64,000 nucleotides of DNA from positions 1,736,001 through 1,800,000 of the forward strand of contig NZ_CP063400.1 in the NCBI RefSeq assembly GCF_021729865.1, written 5' to 3'. Under the pieces are notes generated by a model. That model was not told the DNA's origin and did not search any database. It saw only the letters and a program-made list of their open reading frames with translations. Position numbers and translations under genes: made by a program. The stretch is from Hydrogenophaga sp. SL48. Lineage in GTDB: Bacteria; Pseudomonadota; Gammaproteobacteria; Burkholderiales; Burkholderiaceae_C. Of this stretch, positions 33,738-46,100 are shown in pieces. Each line of letters opens with the position of its first letter. Positions within the stretch are counted from its first letter, which is position 1.

Positions 33738-36700
33738 TCAGCCGACGAACGTCCTGGCGTTGCGCCAGAGGCGCATCCACGGGCTGTGGGCGTTGAGGTC
33801 GCCGCTGGTCCAGCTCATCTGGATGTTGCGGAAGACGCGCTCGGGGTGCGGCATCATGGCCGTGAAGCGGCCGTCGGCCGTGGTCACCGCCGTGAGGCCG
33901 GCCGGGCTGCCGTTGGGGTTGAACGGGTACTGCTCGGTGGCGGCGCCCGCGTTGTCCACGAAGCGCATGGCGGCGATGGCCTTGGCCGGGTTGCCCCGGT
34001 GCTTGAAGTTGGCAAAGCCTTCACCGTGCGCCACGGCGATCGGCAGACGGCTGCCGGCCATGCCCTGCAGGAACAGGCTGGGCGACTCCAGCACTTCCAC
34101 CATGCTCAGGCGCGCCTCGAAGCGCTCGCTCTGGTTGGTGGTGAAGCGCGGCCAGGCCTCGGCGCCGGGGATGATGTCGGCCAGCTCGGCAAACATCTGG
34201 CAGCCGTTGCACACGCCCAGGCCAAAGGTGTCCTGGCGCGCAAAGAAGCCCTGGAACTGCTCGGACAGCAGCGGGTTGAAGGTGATGCTGCGCGCCCAGC
34301 CGATGCCGGCGCCCAGCGTGTCGCCGTAGCTGAAGCCGCCGCAGGCCACCACGCCTTTGAAATCGGCCAGCTTCGCGCGACCGGTCTGCAAGTCGGTCAT
34401 GTGCACGTCGTAGGCCTCGAAGCCGGCCTGGGTGAAGGCGTAGGCCATCTCCACGTGCGAGTTCACGCCCTGCTCGCGCAGGATCGCGACCTTGGGACGC
34501 GACAGGTTCAGGAACGGCGCGGCCACGTTGTCGGCGGGGTCGAAGCTCAGCGACACGTGCATGCCCGGATCGTCGGGCTGCCCTGCGGCGGCGTGTTCGC
34601 TGTCGGCGCAGGCCGGGTTGTCGCGCTGCTGGTTGATCTTCCAGCTCACGCTGTCCCAGACCTGGTGCAGATCGAACAAGGAAGCGCTGAACACGGCCTT
34701 GGTGTCGCGCCAGACCTGCAGCTGGCCCTTGCCCACGTCGATGGTGGACGACAGCGGACGGGTCTTGCCGACGAAGTGGCTGTGCTTGGAGAGGCCGTGC
34801 TCGCGCAGGGTCTGCATGACCGCGTTGCGCTCGGCGGTTTTCACCTGCAGCACCACGCCCAGCTCTTCGCTGAACAGGGCCTTGAGCGTGAGTTCCTCGC
34901 GGCGGGCGCTGACCTGGCTGGCCCAGTTCTTGGCGTCGCCCGTGTCCATGCGGCTGTCGGTGATGCCGTCGCCTTCGGTGACCAACATGTCCACGTTGAG
35001 CGACACGCCCACATGGCCGGCGAAGGCCATCTCGGCCGCCGCGGCCAGCAGGCCGCCATCGGAACGGTCGTGGTAGGCCAGGATCTGACCCTGCGCGCGC
35101 AGCGCGTTGACCGCGTTGACCAGATTGATCAGGTCCTTCGGGTCGTCGAGATCGGGCACGTCGTCGCCCGGCTGACCCAGGGTCAGGCCCAGCACGCTGC
35201 CGCCCATGCGGTTCTGGCCCTTGCCGAGGTCGATCAGCACCAGCGTGGTGTCGTCGGTGGTCGCGTCCAGCTGTGGCGTGAGTGTGCCGCGCACGTCGGC
35301 CAGCGTGGCGAAGGCGGTGACGATCAGGCTCACCGGTGAGGTCACCTTCTGCTTCCGTCCATCCGCGTCCCACTGCGTGCGCATGGACAGGCTGTCCTTG
35401 CCCACCGGCACCGAAATGTCGAGGGCGGGACACAGCTCCATGCCGACCGCTTTCACCGTCGCGTAGAGGTCGGCGTCTTCACCGGGCTCGCCGCAGGCGG
35501 CCATCCAGTTGGCCGACAGCTTGACGCGCGAGAGCTCGATGGGCGCGGCCAGCACGTTGGTGATGGCTTCGGCCACCGCCATGCGACCCGACGCGGCGGC
35601 GTTGATGGACGCCAGCGGCGTGCGCTCGCCCATGCTCATGGCCTCGCCCGCGAAACCGGCGTAGTCGGCCAGGGTCACGGCACAGTCGGCCACCGGCACC
35701 TGCCAGGGGCCAACCATCTGGTCACGGTGGGAGAGACCACCCACGGTGCGGTCGCCGATGGTGATCAGGAAGCGCTTGGAGGCCACGGTCGGGTGGCTCA
35801 GCACGGCGATGACGGCTTTTTCCAGCGAGACCCCGGTCAGGTTCATCGGCTGGAAGCTGCGCTGCACCGTCTTGACGTCTCGGTGCATCTTGGGTGGCTT
35901 GCCCAAGAGAACATCCATCGGCATATCGACAGGTGACTCATTGTCCTCATCAACCAAGGAGAGATGCCGCTCTTCCGTCGCCACACCGACGACCGAGAAC
36001 GGGCAGCGCTCGCGCTCGCAGAAGGCCTTGAACTGTGGGAGCGACTCGGGCGCGATGGCCAGCACGTAGCGTTCCTGGCTCTCGTTGCACCAGATTTCCT
36101 TGGGCGCCAGACCGCTCTCTTCCAGCGGCACGGCGCGCAGATCAAAGCGCGCGCCCCGGCCGGCGTCGTTGGTCAGCTCGGGGAAGGCGTTGGAGAGGCC
36201 GCCCGCGCCCACGTCGTGGATGAACAGCACGGGGTTCTTCTCGCCCTGGGCCCAGCAGTGGTTGATGACCTCCTGCGCACGGCGTTCGATCTCGGGGTTG
36301 CCGCGCTGCACGGAATCGAAGTCCAGCGAAGCGGCGTTGGTGCCACTGGCCATGGAGCTGGCGGCGCCGCCGCCCATGCCGATCTTCATGCCCGGGCCGC
36401 CGAGCTGGATCAGCAGCGTGCCGGCCGGGAAATCGATCTTCTTGGTCTGCGTGGCGTCGATCTGGCCCAGGCCACCGGCGATCATGATGGGCTTGTGGTA
36501 ACCGCGCTGCACACCGCCCACGTCCTGCTCGTATTCGCGGAAGTAGCCCAGCAGGTTCGGACGGCCGAACTCGTTGTTGAACGCGGCGCCGCCCAGCGGG
36601 CCCTCGGTCATGATCTGCAGCGGGCTGGCGATGTGCTCGGGCTTGCCGCCCGGCTGGTCGCTCAGGCCACCCCAGAGTTTGGACACCGTGAAGCCGGTCA

Positions 36701-37757
36701 GGCCGGCCTTGGGCTTGGAGCCACGGCCGGTGGCGCCCTCGTCGCGGATCTCGCCACCCGCGCCGGTGGCCGCGCCGGGGAACGGGGAAATCGCGGTCGG
36801 GTGGTTGTGGGTTTCCACCTTCATCAGGATGTGGTGGGTGGCGGCCTCGGCTTCGTAGGCGGGCGACGCGTCGGTACCGGCCCGCGCCACGAAGCGCTCC
36901 AGCTGGTGGCCTTCCATGATCGACGCGTTGTCGGAGTACGCGACGATGGTGTGCTGCGGCGAGGTCTGGTGCGTGTGGCGGATCATGCCGAACAGGCTCT
37001 TGTCCTGCGCCACGCCGTCGATGGTGAACTGCGCGTTGAAGATCTTGTGGCGGCAGTGCTCGCTGTTGGCCTGCGCGAACATCATCAGCTCGACGTCCGT
37101 CGGGTTGCGTTTCAGGCCATTGAACGCGTTGACCAGGTAATCGATTTCGTCATCGGCCAGGGCCAGGCCCCATTCGACGTTGGCTTTCTCCAGCGCTTTC
37201 CTGCCCATGTCAGGGCCACCGGTCAGCACGTCCACGTGCGCCATCGGCTCGGGGTGCAGTTCGGTGAACAGGGCTTCGGCCTGACTGCGCTCGGTGGTCA
37301 CGGCCTCGGTCATGCGGTCGTGCAGCACGTCGGCCACGGCGCGCAACTGATCGGCGCTCAGGCTGGCTTTGCCCAGCAGGCCCGACTTGAGCCCGATGCG
37401 GAACTCGACCAGGCGTTCCACGCGGTGCAGCGTCAGACCGCAGTTGTGCGCGATGTCCGTGGCCTTGGACGCCCAGGGCGACACGGTGCCCAGGCGCGGC
37501 ATCACCAGCAACGCGGGCGCGCCGGCCTTCTCAAGGGCCAGGTGTGCCTCGGTGGCGGGCTCGCCGTAGGTCATGAGCTCGCCCACGCGCTCCAGCGTGG
37601 CGGCGTCGGGCTCGGCATCGAATGACGCCAGGTGCACGAAACGGGCCGAGAGGCCGTTGATCTTGTCGGAAACCGCTTGCAGGCGGGGCAGGAGTTGCTG
37701 GACTTTGAAGTCGCTGACGGCGTTGCCGCCTTCGAAGAAGCGCAGGAGCAGGGTCAC
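33738..37757 (-). CDS. purL: Phosphoribosylformylglycinamidine synthase
   Basis: The large single-chain PurL of purine synthesis, 1339 residues, which converts FGAR to FGAM with ATP and glutamine. The AIR-synthase-type halves carry [18 protein letters not shown] and [20 protein letters not shown]. The C-terminal glutaminase domain has the nucleophile C1183 in GVCNGCQMF and the partner residues H1304 and E1306 in MPHPERVFR. The start is a GTG. The leader upstream holds a copy of the dispersed repeat (R2). Confidence 0.97.
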   Translation of the reverse strand: MTLLLRFFEGGNAVSDFKVQQLLPRLQAVSDKINGLSARFVHLASFDAEPDAATLERVGELMTYGEPATEAHLALEKAGAPALLVMPRLGTVSPWASKATDIAHNCGLTLHRVERLVEFRIGLKSGLLGKASLSADQLRAVADVLHDRMTEAVTTERSQAEALFTELHPEPMAHVDVLTGGPDMGRKALEKANVEWGLALADDEIDYLVNAFNGLKRNPTDVELMMFAQANSEHCRHKIFNAQFTIDGVAQDKSLFGMIRHTHQTSPQHTIVAYSDNASIMEGHQLERFVARAGTDASPAYEAEAATHHILMKVETHNHPTAISPFPGAATGAGGEIRDEGATGRGSKPKAGLTGFTVSKLWGGLSDQPGGKPEHIASPLQIMTEGPLGGAAFNNEFGRPNLLGYFREYEQDVGGVQRGYHKPIMIAGGLGQIDATQTKKIDFPAGTLLIQLGGPGMKIGMGGGAASSMASGTNAASLDFDSVQRGNPEIERRAQEVINHCWAQGEKNPVLFIHDVGAGGLSNAFPELTNDAGRGARFDLRAVPLEESGLAPKEIWCNESQERYVLAIAPESLPQFKAFCERERCPFSVVGVATEERHLSLVDEDNESPVDMPMDVLLGKPPKMHRDVKTVQRSFQPMNLTGVSLEKAVIAVLSHPTVASKRFLITIGDRTVGGLSHRDQMVGPWQVPVADCAVTLADYAGFAGEAMSMGERTPLASINAAASGRMAVAEAITNVLAAPIELSRVKLSANWMAACGEPGEDADLYATVKAVGMELCPALDISVPVGKDSLSMRTQWDADGRKQKVTSPVSLIVTAFATLADVRGTLTPQLDATTDDTTLVLIDLGKGQNRMGGSVLGLTLGQPGDDVPDLDDPKDLINLVNAVNALRAQGQILAYHDRSDGGLLAAAAEMAFAGHVGVSLNVDMLVTEGDGITDSRMDTGDAKNWASQVSARREELTLKALFSEELGVVLQVKTAERNAVMQTLREHGLSKHSHFVGKTRPLSSTIDVGKGQLQVWRDTKAVFSASLFDLHQVWDSVSWKINQQRDNPACADSEHAAAGQPDDPGMHVSLSFDPADNVAAPFLNLSRPKVAILREQGVNSHVEMAYAFTQAGFEAYDVHMTDLQTGRAKLADFKGVVACGGFSYGDTLGAGIGWARSITFNPLLSEQFQGFFARQDTFGLGVCNGCQMFAELADIIPGAEAWPRFTTNQSERFEARLSMVEVLESPSLFLQGMAGSRLPIAVAHGEGFANFKHRGNPAKAIAAMRFVDNAGAATEQYPFNPNGSPAGLTAVTTADGRFTAMMPHPERVFRNIQMSWTSGDLNAHSPWMRLWRNARTFVG

Positions 37758-37875
37758 GGTGGGTGGCCTTGGGGCTGGCGGGCGCAGGGTGGCCCGGGGG
37801 ATGGGTGGAAACCCGGGATTTTACCCGGGGTGTGCTGCCGAATCGCAGCAGAGCCACCGATCACCAGGCCAGCGC

Positions 37876-37945
37876 GGAACCGGCTTTGCCGGGCCGCTGC
37901 TGGCGCCCCCTGGGGGGTGACGCCGCAGGCGGCGCAGGGGGGTCA
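37876..37945 (+). repeat. Dispersed GC-rich intergenic repeat, copy R2
   Basis: The best-preserved copy: GGAACCGGCTTTGCCGGG, then a CCCCCTGGGGGG hairpin and GGCGGCGCAGGGGGGTCA. Its last three bases, TCA, are the complement of the stop codon (TGA) of the leftward gene at 37943, so the element runs right into that gene. It lies between purL and the barrel-protein gene. Confidence 0.8.
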
Positions 37946-38593
37946 GAACTGATATCCGACGCTCACCTTGACCACCGGCAGCACGCGCGCGCTGTTCAGG
38001 TCGTCCTGCACCTTGCGCTCTTCGGCCGCGATGGCCGCGGAAGCGCCAGGCTGGGCCAGCAGACCGCCCGAACCCACCAGCGACACCTTGGGCTTGCCGA
38101 TCGACACGCCCAGGTCCAGACCGAAGGTCCAGCCCGGCTCGTTGAAACGGCCGTGGCCCCAGCCCACGCCCACGTACGGCATGTTGTCCGGGTACTTGAT
38201 GTTGGCTCGCAGCGAGTTGCCCGCCGCATCGAACCGCTGACCGTCGATGGTCACCGTGCCATCCCTGGCCTGGGCGTCCAGCGCCGCCGCCGAGCCGCCA
38301 AAGGTCACGCCGCCCACGAGGCGGAAAGTGCCCATGAACGGGCGGAAGTCGGCGAAGACGCCGTTGCCCTTGAGTTTCAGGTCGCCCTTGTAGGTGATCT
38401 GGTCTTCGGTGTAGGTGTCCGACTCGGTCAGGCTGGCCAGCTCGCCGCGCAGGCCAAAGGCCGGGCCGATCGGCAGGTTCAGGCCGACGCCGAGGCCGCC
38501 TGTGCCAGCCACGCCGTACACGCCCACGCCTTGTGCCATGGCCGAGCCCGACAGCAGTGCCAGAGACAACCCCACGGTATGCAGCTTGTTCAT
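37943..38593 (-). CDS. Hypothetical outer membrane beta-barrel protein
   Basis: A 216-residue exported protein: signal peptide ending AMA, then alternating amphipathic strands rich in Gly and aromatic residues (GVGVYGVAGTGGLGVGLNLP, VSVGYQF at the end). The C-terminal phenylalanine is the usual signal for barrel insertion. It probably forms an eight-stranded barrel; the role is unknown. The ATG at 38593 has a GAGG site eight bases upstream, which makes it better than the ATG at 38599. Confidence 0.75.
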   Translation of the reverse strand: MNKLHTVGLSLALLSGSAMAQGVGVYGVAGTGGLGVGLNLPIGPAFGLRGELASLTESDTYTEDQITYKGDLKLKGNGVFADFRPFMGTFRLVGGVTFGGSAAALDAQARDGTVTIDGQRFDAAGNSLRANIKYPDNMPYVGVGWGHGRFNEPGWTFGLDLGVSIGKPKVSLVGSGGLLAQPGASAAIAAEERKVQDDLNSARVLPVVKVSVGYQF

Positions 38594-38709
38594 CGTCATC
38601 GCCTCACTTGAGTGTTGAAAGTGCGCGAGTATAGGGAGACACACCCTGAAACGGCCCGGTATTGACCCTTCGTTTCAAACCGTTTCGCCCGGCTGGATAA
38701 TGGCGCCCC

Positions 38710-39531
38710 ATGAGCATCACCTACAAAGACGAAGCCGGCATCGCTGGCATGCGCACGGCCTGCCGTCTGGCGTCCGAAGTGCTGGACTTCCTCACGCCCC
38801 ACATCCAGCCCGGCGTGACCACCCTCGAGATCGACCGCCTGTCCGCCGACTACATGAAGCAGCAGGGCACGCGCTCGGCCACCATCGGTTACCAGCCCAG
38901 CGGTTACCCGCCCTACCCCGGCCACCTCTGCACCTCGATCAACCAGGTGGTGTGTCACGGCATCCCGAACGAGAAGCCGCTGAAAAAAGGCGACATCCTC
39001 AACGTGGACGTCACCGTGATCACGCCCGAGGGCTGGTACGGCGACAACAGCCGCATGTTCCTGATCGGTGGCGAAGCGGCCTGCAGCGTGCAGGCGCGGC
39101 GCCTCTCCCAGGTGACCTTCGAGGCCATGTGGAAAGGCATCGTGATGGTCAAGCCCGGCGTGCGCCTGGGTGACATCGGCCACGCGATCCAGACCTTTGC
39201 CGAGGGCAACGGCTACACGGTGGTGCGCGAGTTCTGCGGCCACGGCATCGGCCAGCGCTTCCACGAAGAGCCGCAGGTGCTGCACTACGGCCGCCCCGGC
39301 ACGCTCGAAGAGCTCAAAGCCGGCATGACCTTCACCATCGAGCCCATGATCAACGCTGGCAAGCGCGACATCAAGGAAATGGGCGATGGCTGGACCATCG
39401 TCACCAAGGACCGCTCGCTGTCCGCCCAGTGGGAACACACCATCCTCGTCACGCCCACCGGCTACGAGGTGTTGACACTGTCGGCCGGCAGCCCGCCGCT
39501 GCCGGCGTTCGTCACCACCACCAGCTGCTGA
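38710..39531 (+). CDS. map: Type I methionine aminopeptidase
   Basis: Removes the initiator methionine from nascent proteins. The 273 residues include all the metal-ligand regions: [20 protein letters not shown] (two aspartates), [12 protein letters not shown] (histidine), [10 protein letters not shown] and [11 protein letters not shown] (glutamates). The next gene is glnD, 16 bp downstream. In many proteobacteria map and glnD are neighbours. Confidence 0.97.
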   Translation: MSITYKDEAGIAGMRTACRLASEVLDFLTPHIQPGVTTLEIDRLSADYMKQQGTRSATIGYQPSGYPPYPGHLCTSINQVVCHGIPNEKPLKKGDILNVDVTVITPEGWYGDNSRMFLIGGEAACSVQARRLSQVTFEAMWKGIVMVKPGVRLGDIGHAIQTFAEGNGYTVVREFCGHGIGQRFHEEPQVLHYGRPGTLEELKAGMTFTIEPMINAGKRDIKEMGDGWTIVTKDRSLSAQWEHTILVTPTGYEVLTLSAGSPPLPAFVTTTSC

Positions 39532-39547
39532 ACCGGGGAGACCGCGC

Positions 39548-42244
39548 ATGGGTGACGCCAAAGGCGAAATCGGCGCCCTGCGCCTGCAGTACCGCAGCGA
39601 CAAAGCCGCGCTGCTGGCGAATCTGGGCTTGCAGGGGTCGGCCACCCGCGGTGTGCGGCGGGCGCTGCAACAGCTGGCGCGCCTGACCGACCAGACCCTG
39701 CGAAAGCTCTGGGAGACGGCCGGCTTCGGCCCGGGGTTCGCGCTGATCGCCGTGGGCGGCTACGGCCGCGGCGAGCTCTTCCCCAACTCCGATGTGGACG
39801 TGCTGGTGCTGCTGCCCGAAGGCGCCTCGCCCGAGACCGACGCCACCCTCAAGGAGCGCATCGAAGGCTTCATCGGCTCGTGCTGGGACGTGGGCCTGGA
39901 GATCGGGTCCAGCGTGCGCAACGCCACCGAGTGCGTGGACGAAGCAAGCCGCGACGTGACGGTGCAGACCTCGTTGCTCGAATGCCGTCTCATCACGGGG
40001 TCCAGGCCGCAGTTCAACGCCCTCGTCAACCAGCTCGGCGAGGCCATGGACCCCAAGGCCTTCTTCGTCGCCAAGACGCTGGAGATGCGCCAGCGGCACA
40101 ACAAATTCGAGAACACGCCCTACTCGCTGGAGCCCAACTGCAAAGAGTCGCCCGGCGGCCTGCGCGACCTGCAGATCATTCTCTGGGTGGCCAACGCCGC
40201 GGGGCTGGGCCGCAGCTGGGACGAGCTCGCCCGCAAGGGCCTGGCCACGCCGCTGGAGGCGCGCCAGATCAAGGCCAACGAGGCGCTGCTCAGCCTGATC
40301 CGCGCGCGCCTGCACCTGCTGGCCAACCGGCGCGAGGACCGGCTGGTGTTCGACCTGCAGACGGCGGTGGCCGAGTCGTTTGGTTTCAAGGCGGAAGTGC
40401 CGGCGGTGATCACCTCGGGCGGCGCGCAGGCGATGCCCCCCGTGCGCATGGCCCGCCGCGCCAGCGAACAGCTGATGAAGCGCTACTACTGGGCGGCCAA
40501 GGCCGTGACCCAGCTCAACCAGATCCTGCTGCTCAACATCGAAGAGCGCCTCAACAGCGACGAAATGGGCGTGGACCGCATGCGCCCGATCAACGAGCGC
40601 TTTTTCGACAAGGCGGGCATGCTGGAGGTCGCGAGCGACAACCTCTATGTGCAGCAACCGCACGCGATCCTGGAGACCTTCCTGATCTACCAGAGCACGG
40701 TGGGCATCAAGGGTCTGTCGGCCCGCACGCTGCGCGCGCTGTACAACGCGCGGCCGATCATGAACGCGAAGTTCCGTGCCGACCCGGCCAACCGCGCCAT
40801 GTTCATGCAGATCCTGCAGCAGAACGACGGCATCACGCACGCCATGCGCCTGATGAACCAGACCTCGGTGCTGGGCCGCTACCTCTGGGTGTTCCGCCAC
40901 ATCGTGGGGCAGATGCAGCACGACCTGTTCCACGTCTACACCGTGGACCAGCACATCCTGATGGTGCTGCGCAATGTGCGCCGCTTCTTCATCGCCGAAC
41001 ACTCGCACGAATACCCCTTCTGCTCGCAGCTGGCCGCCGGCTGGGACAAGCCCTGGATCTTCTACATCGCGGCGCTGTTCCACGACATCGCCAAGGGCCG
41101 GGGCGGCGACCACTCCGACCTCGGCGCCAAAGACGTGCGCGCCTTCTGTCGCCAGCACGGGATTGACCGGGAAGACACGAAGCTGATCGAGTTCCTGGTG
41201 TCCGAGCACCTGACCATGAGCCGCATGGCACAAAAGGAGGACCTGAGCGACCCGGACGTGATCCGCGCCTTCGCCCAGCGCGTGGGCAACGAGCGCTACC
41301 TCACCGCCCTGTACCTGCTCACCGTGGCCGACATCCGCGGCACGAGCCCCAAGGTCTGGAACGCCTGGAAGGGCAAGCTGCTCGAAGACCTCTACCGCTA
41401 CACCCTGCGCGCCCTCGGCGGCCGAGCACCCGACCCGGACGCCGTGGTCGAGTCGCGCAAGCGCGAGGCGCTGTCCATGCTCGCGCTGCACGCCCTGCCC
41501 TACCTGGCGCACAAGGCGCTGTGGGACACGCTGGACGTGGGCTATTTCATGCGCCACCAGGCCGACGAAATCGCCTGGCACACCCGCGTGCTCACGCGCC
41601 AGATCGCGATCAACGCGCGCGCCGAAGCGACGCCCCCCGATCCGGCGGCACCTGCCGAGCCCGACGCCGCCATCGTGCGCGCCCGCCTGTCCCCTGAGGG
41701 TGAAGGTCTGCAGGTGCTGGTGTACGCACCCGACCAGAACGACCTGTTCGCGCGCATCTGTGGCTACTTCGATAACGCCGGCTTCAGCATCCTGGACGCA
41801 CGCATCCACACCACCATGACCGGCCATGCCCTCGACACCTTCCAGGTCGTGGCGCCCACGCTGTCGGACCACTACCGCGAGCTGATCGCGATGGTCGAGA
41901 ACAACCTGGCCGGCACGATCGACCAGCACGGACCGCTGCCCCCGCCCAGCAAGGGCCGCCTGTCGCGCCGGGTGAAGAGCTTCCCGATCACGCCGCGCGT
42001 GGACCTGCGTCCCGACGAAAAGGCCCAGCGCTGGCTGCTGAGTGTCTCGGCCAGCGACCGTGCCGGCCTGCTCTATTGCATCTCTCGCGTGCTCGCGCGC
42101 CATGAGATCAGCGTGCAGCTGGCCAAGGTCACGACGCTGGGCGAGCGGGTGGAAGACACTTTCCTGATCTCCGGGCGCGAGCTGCAGATGAACAAGCGCC
42201 AGATCGAGATCGAGACGGAGTTGCTGGAAATTCTGGAGGGCTGA
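39548..42244 (+). CDS. glnD: Bifunctional [protein-PII] uridylyltransferase/uridylyl-removing enzyme
   Basis: The nitrogen sensor that adds UMP to PII when glutamine is low and removes it when glutamine is high. The 898 residues show a nucleotidyltransferase domain with [20 protein letters not shown] (SDVD at 81-84), an HD domain with [13 protein letters not shown] (H512, D513), and two C-terminal ACT domains that bind glutamine (about 715-800 and 830-898). Gene order map-glnD is normal for the group. Confidence 0.96.
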   Translation: MGDAKGEIGALRLQYRSDKAALLANLGLQGSATRGVRRALQQLARLTDQTLRKLWETAGFGPGFALIAVGGYGRGELFPNSDVDVLVLLPEGASPETDATLKERIEGFIGSCWDVGLEIGSSVRNATECVDEASRDVTVQTSLLECRLITGSRPQFNALVNQLGEAMDPKAFFVAKTLEMRQRHNKFENTPYSLEPNCKESPGGLRDLQIILWVANAAGLGRSWDELARKGLATPLEARQIKANEALLSLIRARLHLLANRREDRLVFDLQTAVAESFGFKAEVPAVITSGGAQAMPPVRMARRASEQLMKRYYWAAKAVTQLNQILLLNIEERLNSDEMGVDRMRPINERFFDKAGMLEVASDNLYVQQPHAILETFLIYQSTVGIKGLSARTLRALYNARPIMNAKFRADPANRAMFMQILQQNDGITHAMRLMNQTSVLGRYLWVFRHIVGQMQHDLFHVYTVDQHILMVLRNVRRFFIAEHSHEYPFCSQLAAGWDKPWIFYIAALFHDIAKGRGGDHSDLGAKDVRAFCRQHGIDREDTKLIEFLVSEHLTMSRMAQKEDLSDPDVIRAFAQRVGNERYLTALYLLTVADIRGTSPKVWNAWKGKLLEDLYRYTLRALGGRAPDPDAVVESRKREALSMLALHALPYLAHKALWDTLDVGYFMRHQADEIAWHTRVLTRQIAINARAEATPPDPAAPAEPDAAIVRARLSPEGEGLQVLVYAPDQNDLFARICGYFDNAGFSILDARIHTTMTGHALDTFQVVAPTLSDHYRELIAMVENNLAGTIDQHGPLPPPSKGRLSRRVKSFPITPRVDLRPDEKAQRWLLSVSASDRAGLLYCISRVLARHEISVQLAKVTTLGERVEDTFLISGRELQMNKRQIEIETELLEILEG

Positions 42245-42295
42245 ACGCCCCGACCGCAGCGCCTCCCCACAACCCCAACCACCCGGATACCTGTC

Positions 42296-43072
42296 ATGGA
42301 CCTCGGACTGCAAGGCAAGCGTGTGCTGATCACCGGGGGGAGCAAAGGGGTGGGTCTGGCCTGTGCCCGCGCGTTCGTGGCCGAAGGCGCCCGCGTCGCC
42401 CTGGTGTCGCGTTCCCAAGCCCACCTGGACGCCGCCCGGGCTTCGCTGGGCGAAGCCTTCACCGTGGCGGCCGACCTGATCGACCCTGAGGCCGCTGCGC
42501 ACATGGTGCGTCAGGTCGAGGCCGGTTTCGGCCCCATCGACATCCTGGTCAACAGCGCCGGAGCAGCCTTGCGCACCAGCGCCGAAGCCCTCACACCCGC
42601 CGCCTGGCGCGCCGCGATGGACGCCAAGTTCTTCAGCTACATCCACGTCATCGACCCAGTGGTCAAGCTCATGGCCACGCGGGGCGCCGGCGTCATCGTG
42701 AACATCATCGGCAATGGCGGCAAGGTCCCCACACCCGTCCACCTGGCCGGTGGTGCGGCCAACGCCGCCCTGATGCTGGCCACCGCCGGCTTGGCCCACA
42801 CCTACGCCTCGCGCGGCGTGCGCGTGGTGGGGCTGAACCCGGGCCTGACCAACACCGAGCGCGTGTCCGAGGGCCTGAAGGTGGAGGCCCAGCGGGCCGG
42901 CATCACCGAGCAGCAGGCGCTGGAAAAGGCCGTCAGCCGCCTCGCCATGGGGCGCCTGGCCGAGCCCGACGAAATCGCCGGCATCGTGGTCTTCGCCGCC
43001 TCGGCCCAGGGCACCTACCTCACCGGCGCCAACATCACGGTGGACGGTGCCTCGTCGCCCACCGTGGTCTGA
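42296..43072 (+). CDS. SDR-family protein with an altered active site
   Basis: A 258-residue short-chain dehydrogenase/reductase fold. The cofactor motif GGSKGVG (14-20) and ILVNSAG (83-89) are intact, and NPGLTNTERV follows where PG is expected. However, the catalytic Tyr-x-x-x-Lys is replaced: the aligned segment reads PVHLAGGAANAAL, giving H149 and G153, and the usual serine position in NIIGN has no serine. Either it uses different chemistry or it is a binding protein. It stands alone 51 bp after glnD, converging on the RND operon. Confidence 0.85.
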   Translation: MDLGLQGKRVLITGGSKGVGLACARAFVAEGARVALVSRSQAHLDAARASLGEAFTVAADLIDPEAAAHMVRQVEAGFGPIDILVNSAGAALRTSAEALTPAAWRAAMDAKFFSYIHVIDPVVKLMATRGAGVIVNIIGNGGKVPTPVHLAGGAANAALMLATAGLAHTYASRGVRVVGLNPGLTNTERVSEGLKVEAQRAGITEQQALEKAVSRLAMGRLAEPDEIAGIVVFAASAQGTYLTGANITVDGASSPTVV

Positions 43073-43074
43073 TA

Positions 43075-43173
43075 CGGCTTCGCCTTCAAGCGCAGAACTG
43101 CGTTGCTTCGCCTTGCCGTGCTGTTGCACTGTCTGCGGTTTCGCGCCTTGTTCTGTGCTTGAAGGCGAAGCCG
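43075..43173. repeat. Long imperfect inverted repeat between convergent genes
   Basis: Left arm CGGCTTCGCCTTCAAGC (43075-43091) and right arm GCTTGAAGGCGAAGCCG (43157-43173) are perfect complements of 17 bases, and a further six of the next seven pairs match (CAGAAC near 43093-43098 with GTTCTG near 43150-43155). The loop is about 51 bases and GC-rich. It lies between the SDR gene and the RND permease gene and could terminate both transcripts or be a REP-type element. Confidence 0.75.
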
Positions 43174-43192
43174 CATGAGCCTCCTGGGCCGC

Positions 43193-46100
43193 TCAGGCCT
43201 CGCTCAGCTGGGCGGGCACCGCCGGCGCCGGCGGCTTGCGCCGGAACATCCGGCCGAACCACAGCGACACATCGTCCACGATGGTGAACACCGCCGGGAT
43301 CACCAGCAGACTCAGGAAGGTCGAGGTGATCAGGCCGCCGATCACGGCCACGGCCATGGGCGAGCGGAAGCTGCTGTCGGCCGCACCCCAGCCCACCGCG
43401 ATCGGCAACATGCCGGCGCCCATGGCGATGGTCGTCATCACGATGGGGCGCGCGCGCTTGTGGCAGGCGTCCAGGATCGCGTCCAGGCGGTTCATGCCGT
43501 GCACGCGGCGCGCTTCGATGGCGTACTCCACCAGCAGGATGGAGTTCTTCGTCGCCACGCCCATGAGCATGATCAGGCCGATCAGCGACGGCATGGAAAA
43601 CGCCTTGTTGGTCAGCAACAGCGCCACGAAGGCCCCGCCCAGCGAGAGCGGCAGCGCCGCCAGGATCGTGAACGGGTGCAGGAAGGCCTTGAACAGCAGC
43701 ACCAGCACGATGTAGATGCACAACACGCCGGTCAGCATGGCCAGACCGAAGCTGGCGAACAATTCGCCCTGCACCTCGGCGTCGCCGATCTCCAGCACGG
43801 TCACGCCCGGTGGCAGGCTCTTGATGCTGGGCAGCGCGTCCACCGCGGTCTTCATGTCGCCCAGCGCGATGCCCGCGAGTTCGACCTCGAAGTTGATGTT
43901 GCGCGAGCGGTCGTAGCGGTCGATCACGGCCGGGCCGCCGCCGAAGGTCAAGGTGGCGACCTGGTTGAGCATCACCGGGCCCTTGGCGCCGGGCACGGCG
44001 AGGCGGCCGAGCACGTCCAGGTCTTCACGCGCGCCGGCGGCGAGCTTCACGACGATGGGCACCTGGCGCTGCGGCAGGTTGAGCTTGGGCAGTGCGCTGT
44101 CGTAGTCGCCCACGGTGGCGATGCGCAGGGTCTCGGCGATGGCGCTGCTGGTCACGCCCAGGTCGGCGGCGCGCTCCAGATCGGGCGTGACGATGATCTC
44201 TGTGCGCACCAGCGCGGCCGACGACTGGATGCTGCCCACGCCGCTGATGGTGCGCAGGTCGCGTTCGATGGCGCGCGCGGCGGTGGACAGCGCGTTGGCG
44301 TCGTTGCCCGTGAGCGTGAGGATGTATTTTTCCCCCGAACCGCCCAGGCCCACCTTGCTGCGCACCCCCGGCAGGTTGGACATGGCCTCGCGCAGCTGGT
44401 TTTCGATCACCTGCTTGCGGGGGCGTTCGCCCCGCGGATCGAGCTGGATGGTCAGCGCCGCCTTGCGCGACTCCTGCGCGCCCTGCGGGGCAAACGGGTC
44501 GGTGCCCGCCGAGCCGGAGCCGATGGTGGTGTAGACCGACTTCACGTGCTTCACGCCGATGACCAGCACGCGCGCGTGTTCGGCCGTGGCCACGGTCTGT
44601 TTCAGCGTGGCGCCGGGCGGCAGCTCCAGGTAGACCTGCGTCTGCGAGTTGTCGTCGGCCGGGATGAAGCCCTGCGGCAGCAGCGGGATCAGCATGATGG
44701 AGCCGACGAAAAACGCCCCGGCCAGGACCATCGTGATCCAGCGGTGGCGAATGCACCAGGCGGCCCAGCCCTGGTAGGTGTGCAGCCAGGCGGGTTCCTC
44801 CTGGTTGGTCATCCAGGCCCAGATGCGGCCCATCAGGGCGTTCTTGCGCGCCCACTGCGGACGGTCCTTGGCCAGCACGATGGGGCGCATGATGTACGCC
44901 GCCATCATGGGCGTGAGCGCGCGCGCCACGATCAGCGAGGCGAACACGGCGAGTGCCGCCGTCCAGCCGAACTGCTTGAAGAACTTGCCCGGGATGCCCG
45001 ACATGAAGGCTGTGGGCAGGAACACCGCGATCAGCGTGAAGGTGGTGGCGATCACGGCCATGCCGATCTCGTCGGCCGCCTCCATCGAGGCCTGGTACGG
45101 TGATTTGCCCATGCGCATGTGGCGCACGATGTTCTCCACCTCGACGATGGCGTCGTCCACCAGGATGCCGACCACCAGCGAGAGCGCCAGCAGCGTCACC
45201 ACGTTGATGGTGAAGCCGAGGTAGTGCATGCCGATGAAGGCCGGGATGGCCGACAGCGGCAGCGCCACGGCCGACACGATGGTGGCGCGGAAGTCGCGCA
45301 GGAACAGCCAGACCACCAGCACTGCGAGCAAGGCGCCTTCGTACAGCAGCGTCATGGAGGCGTTGAACTCGTCCTCCACCGGGGTCACGAAGTCGAAGGA
45401 CTCTGTGATCTGGAGGTCTGGCCGGCTGGCCTGCAGCTCCTTGAGCTTGTCGCGCACGCCGTGGCCGACCTCGACCTCGCTGGCGCCCTTGCTGCGCGCC
45501 ACCTCGAAGCCGACCACCGGCTTGCCGTCGAGGAAGGCCGCGGCCGTGGGCTCGGCGATGGTGTCTTTCACGCTGGCGATCTGGTCCAGGCGGATGCGCC
45601 GGCCATCGGAGAGCGACAGCTCCAGCGCCGCCAGCTCCTCGGCCGATTTCAGGGACGAGAGTGTGCGCAGCGGTTGCTGGCTGCCGCCGATGTCGGCGCG
45701 GCCCCCCGCGCTCTCGATCTGCACCTTCGCGAGCTGGCGCGAGATGTCGGCCGCCGTGGCGCCCAGCGACTGCAGCTTGAGCGGGTCCAGCAGGATCTGC
45801 ACCTCTCGGTTCACGCCGCCCACGCGGTTGATCGCGCCCACGCCGCGCACCGACAGCAGCAGCTTGGCCACGTCATTGTCGACAAACCAGGACACGGCCT
45901 CGTCGTCCATCTTGTCCGAACGCACCGTGTAGGCCAGCACCGCACCGCCGGCCAGCTCCAGCTTGTTGATGATGGGCTCACGAAGCTCAGTCGGCAGGTC
46001 ACCGCGCACCTTGGCCACGGCCGATCGCACGTCGTCCAGCGCTTCCTGCGTGGCCTTCTCGATGCGGAACTCGGCCGTGATCGACACCGTGCCGTCCTGC

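Noticed and set aside
39512..43129. A very long open frame on the minus strand opposite glnD (about 1200 codons)
   Set aside because: glnD is certain on the other strand. The opposing frame is an effect of high GC content at third positions, its translation is rich in His, Arg, Gly and Val without any domain.
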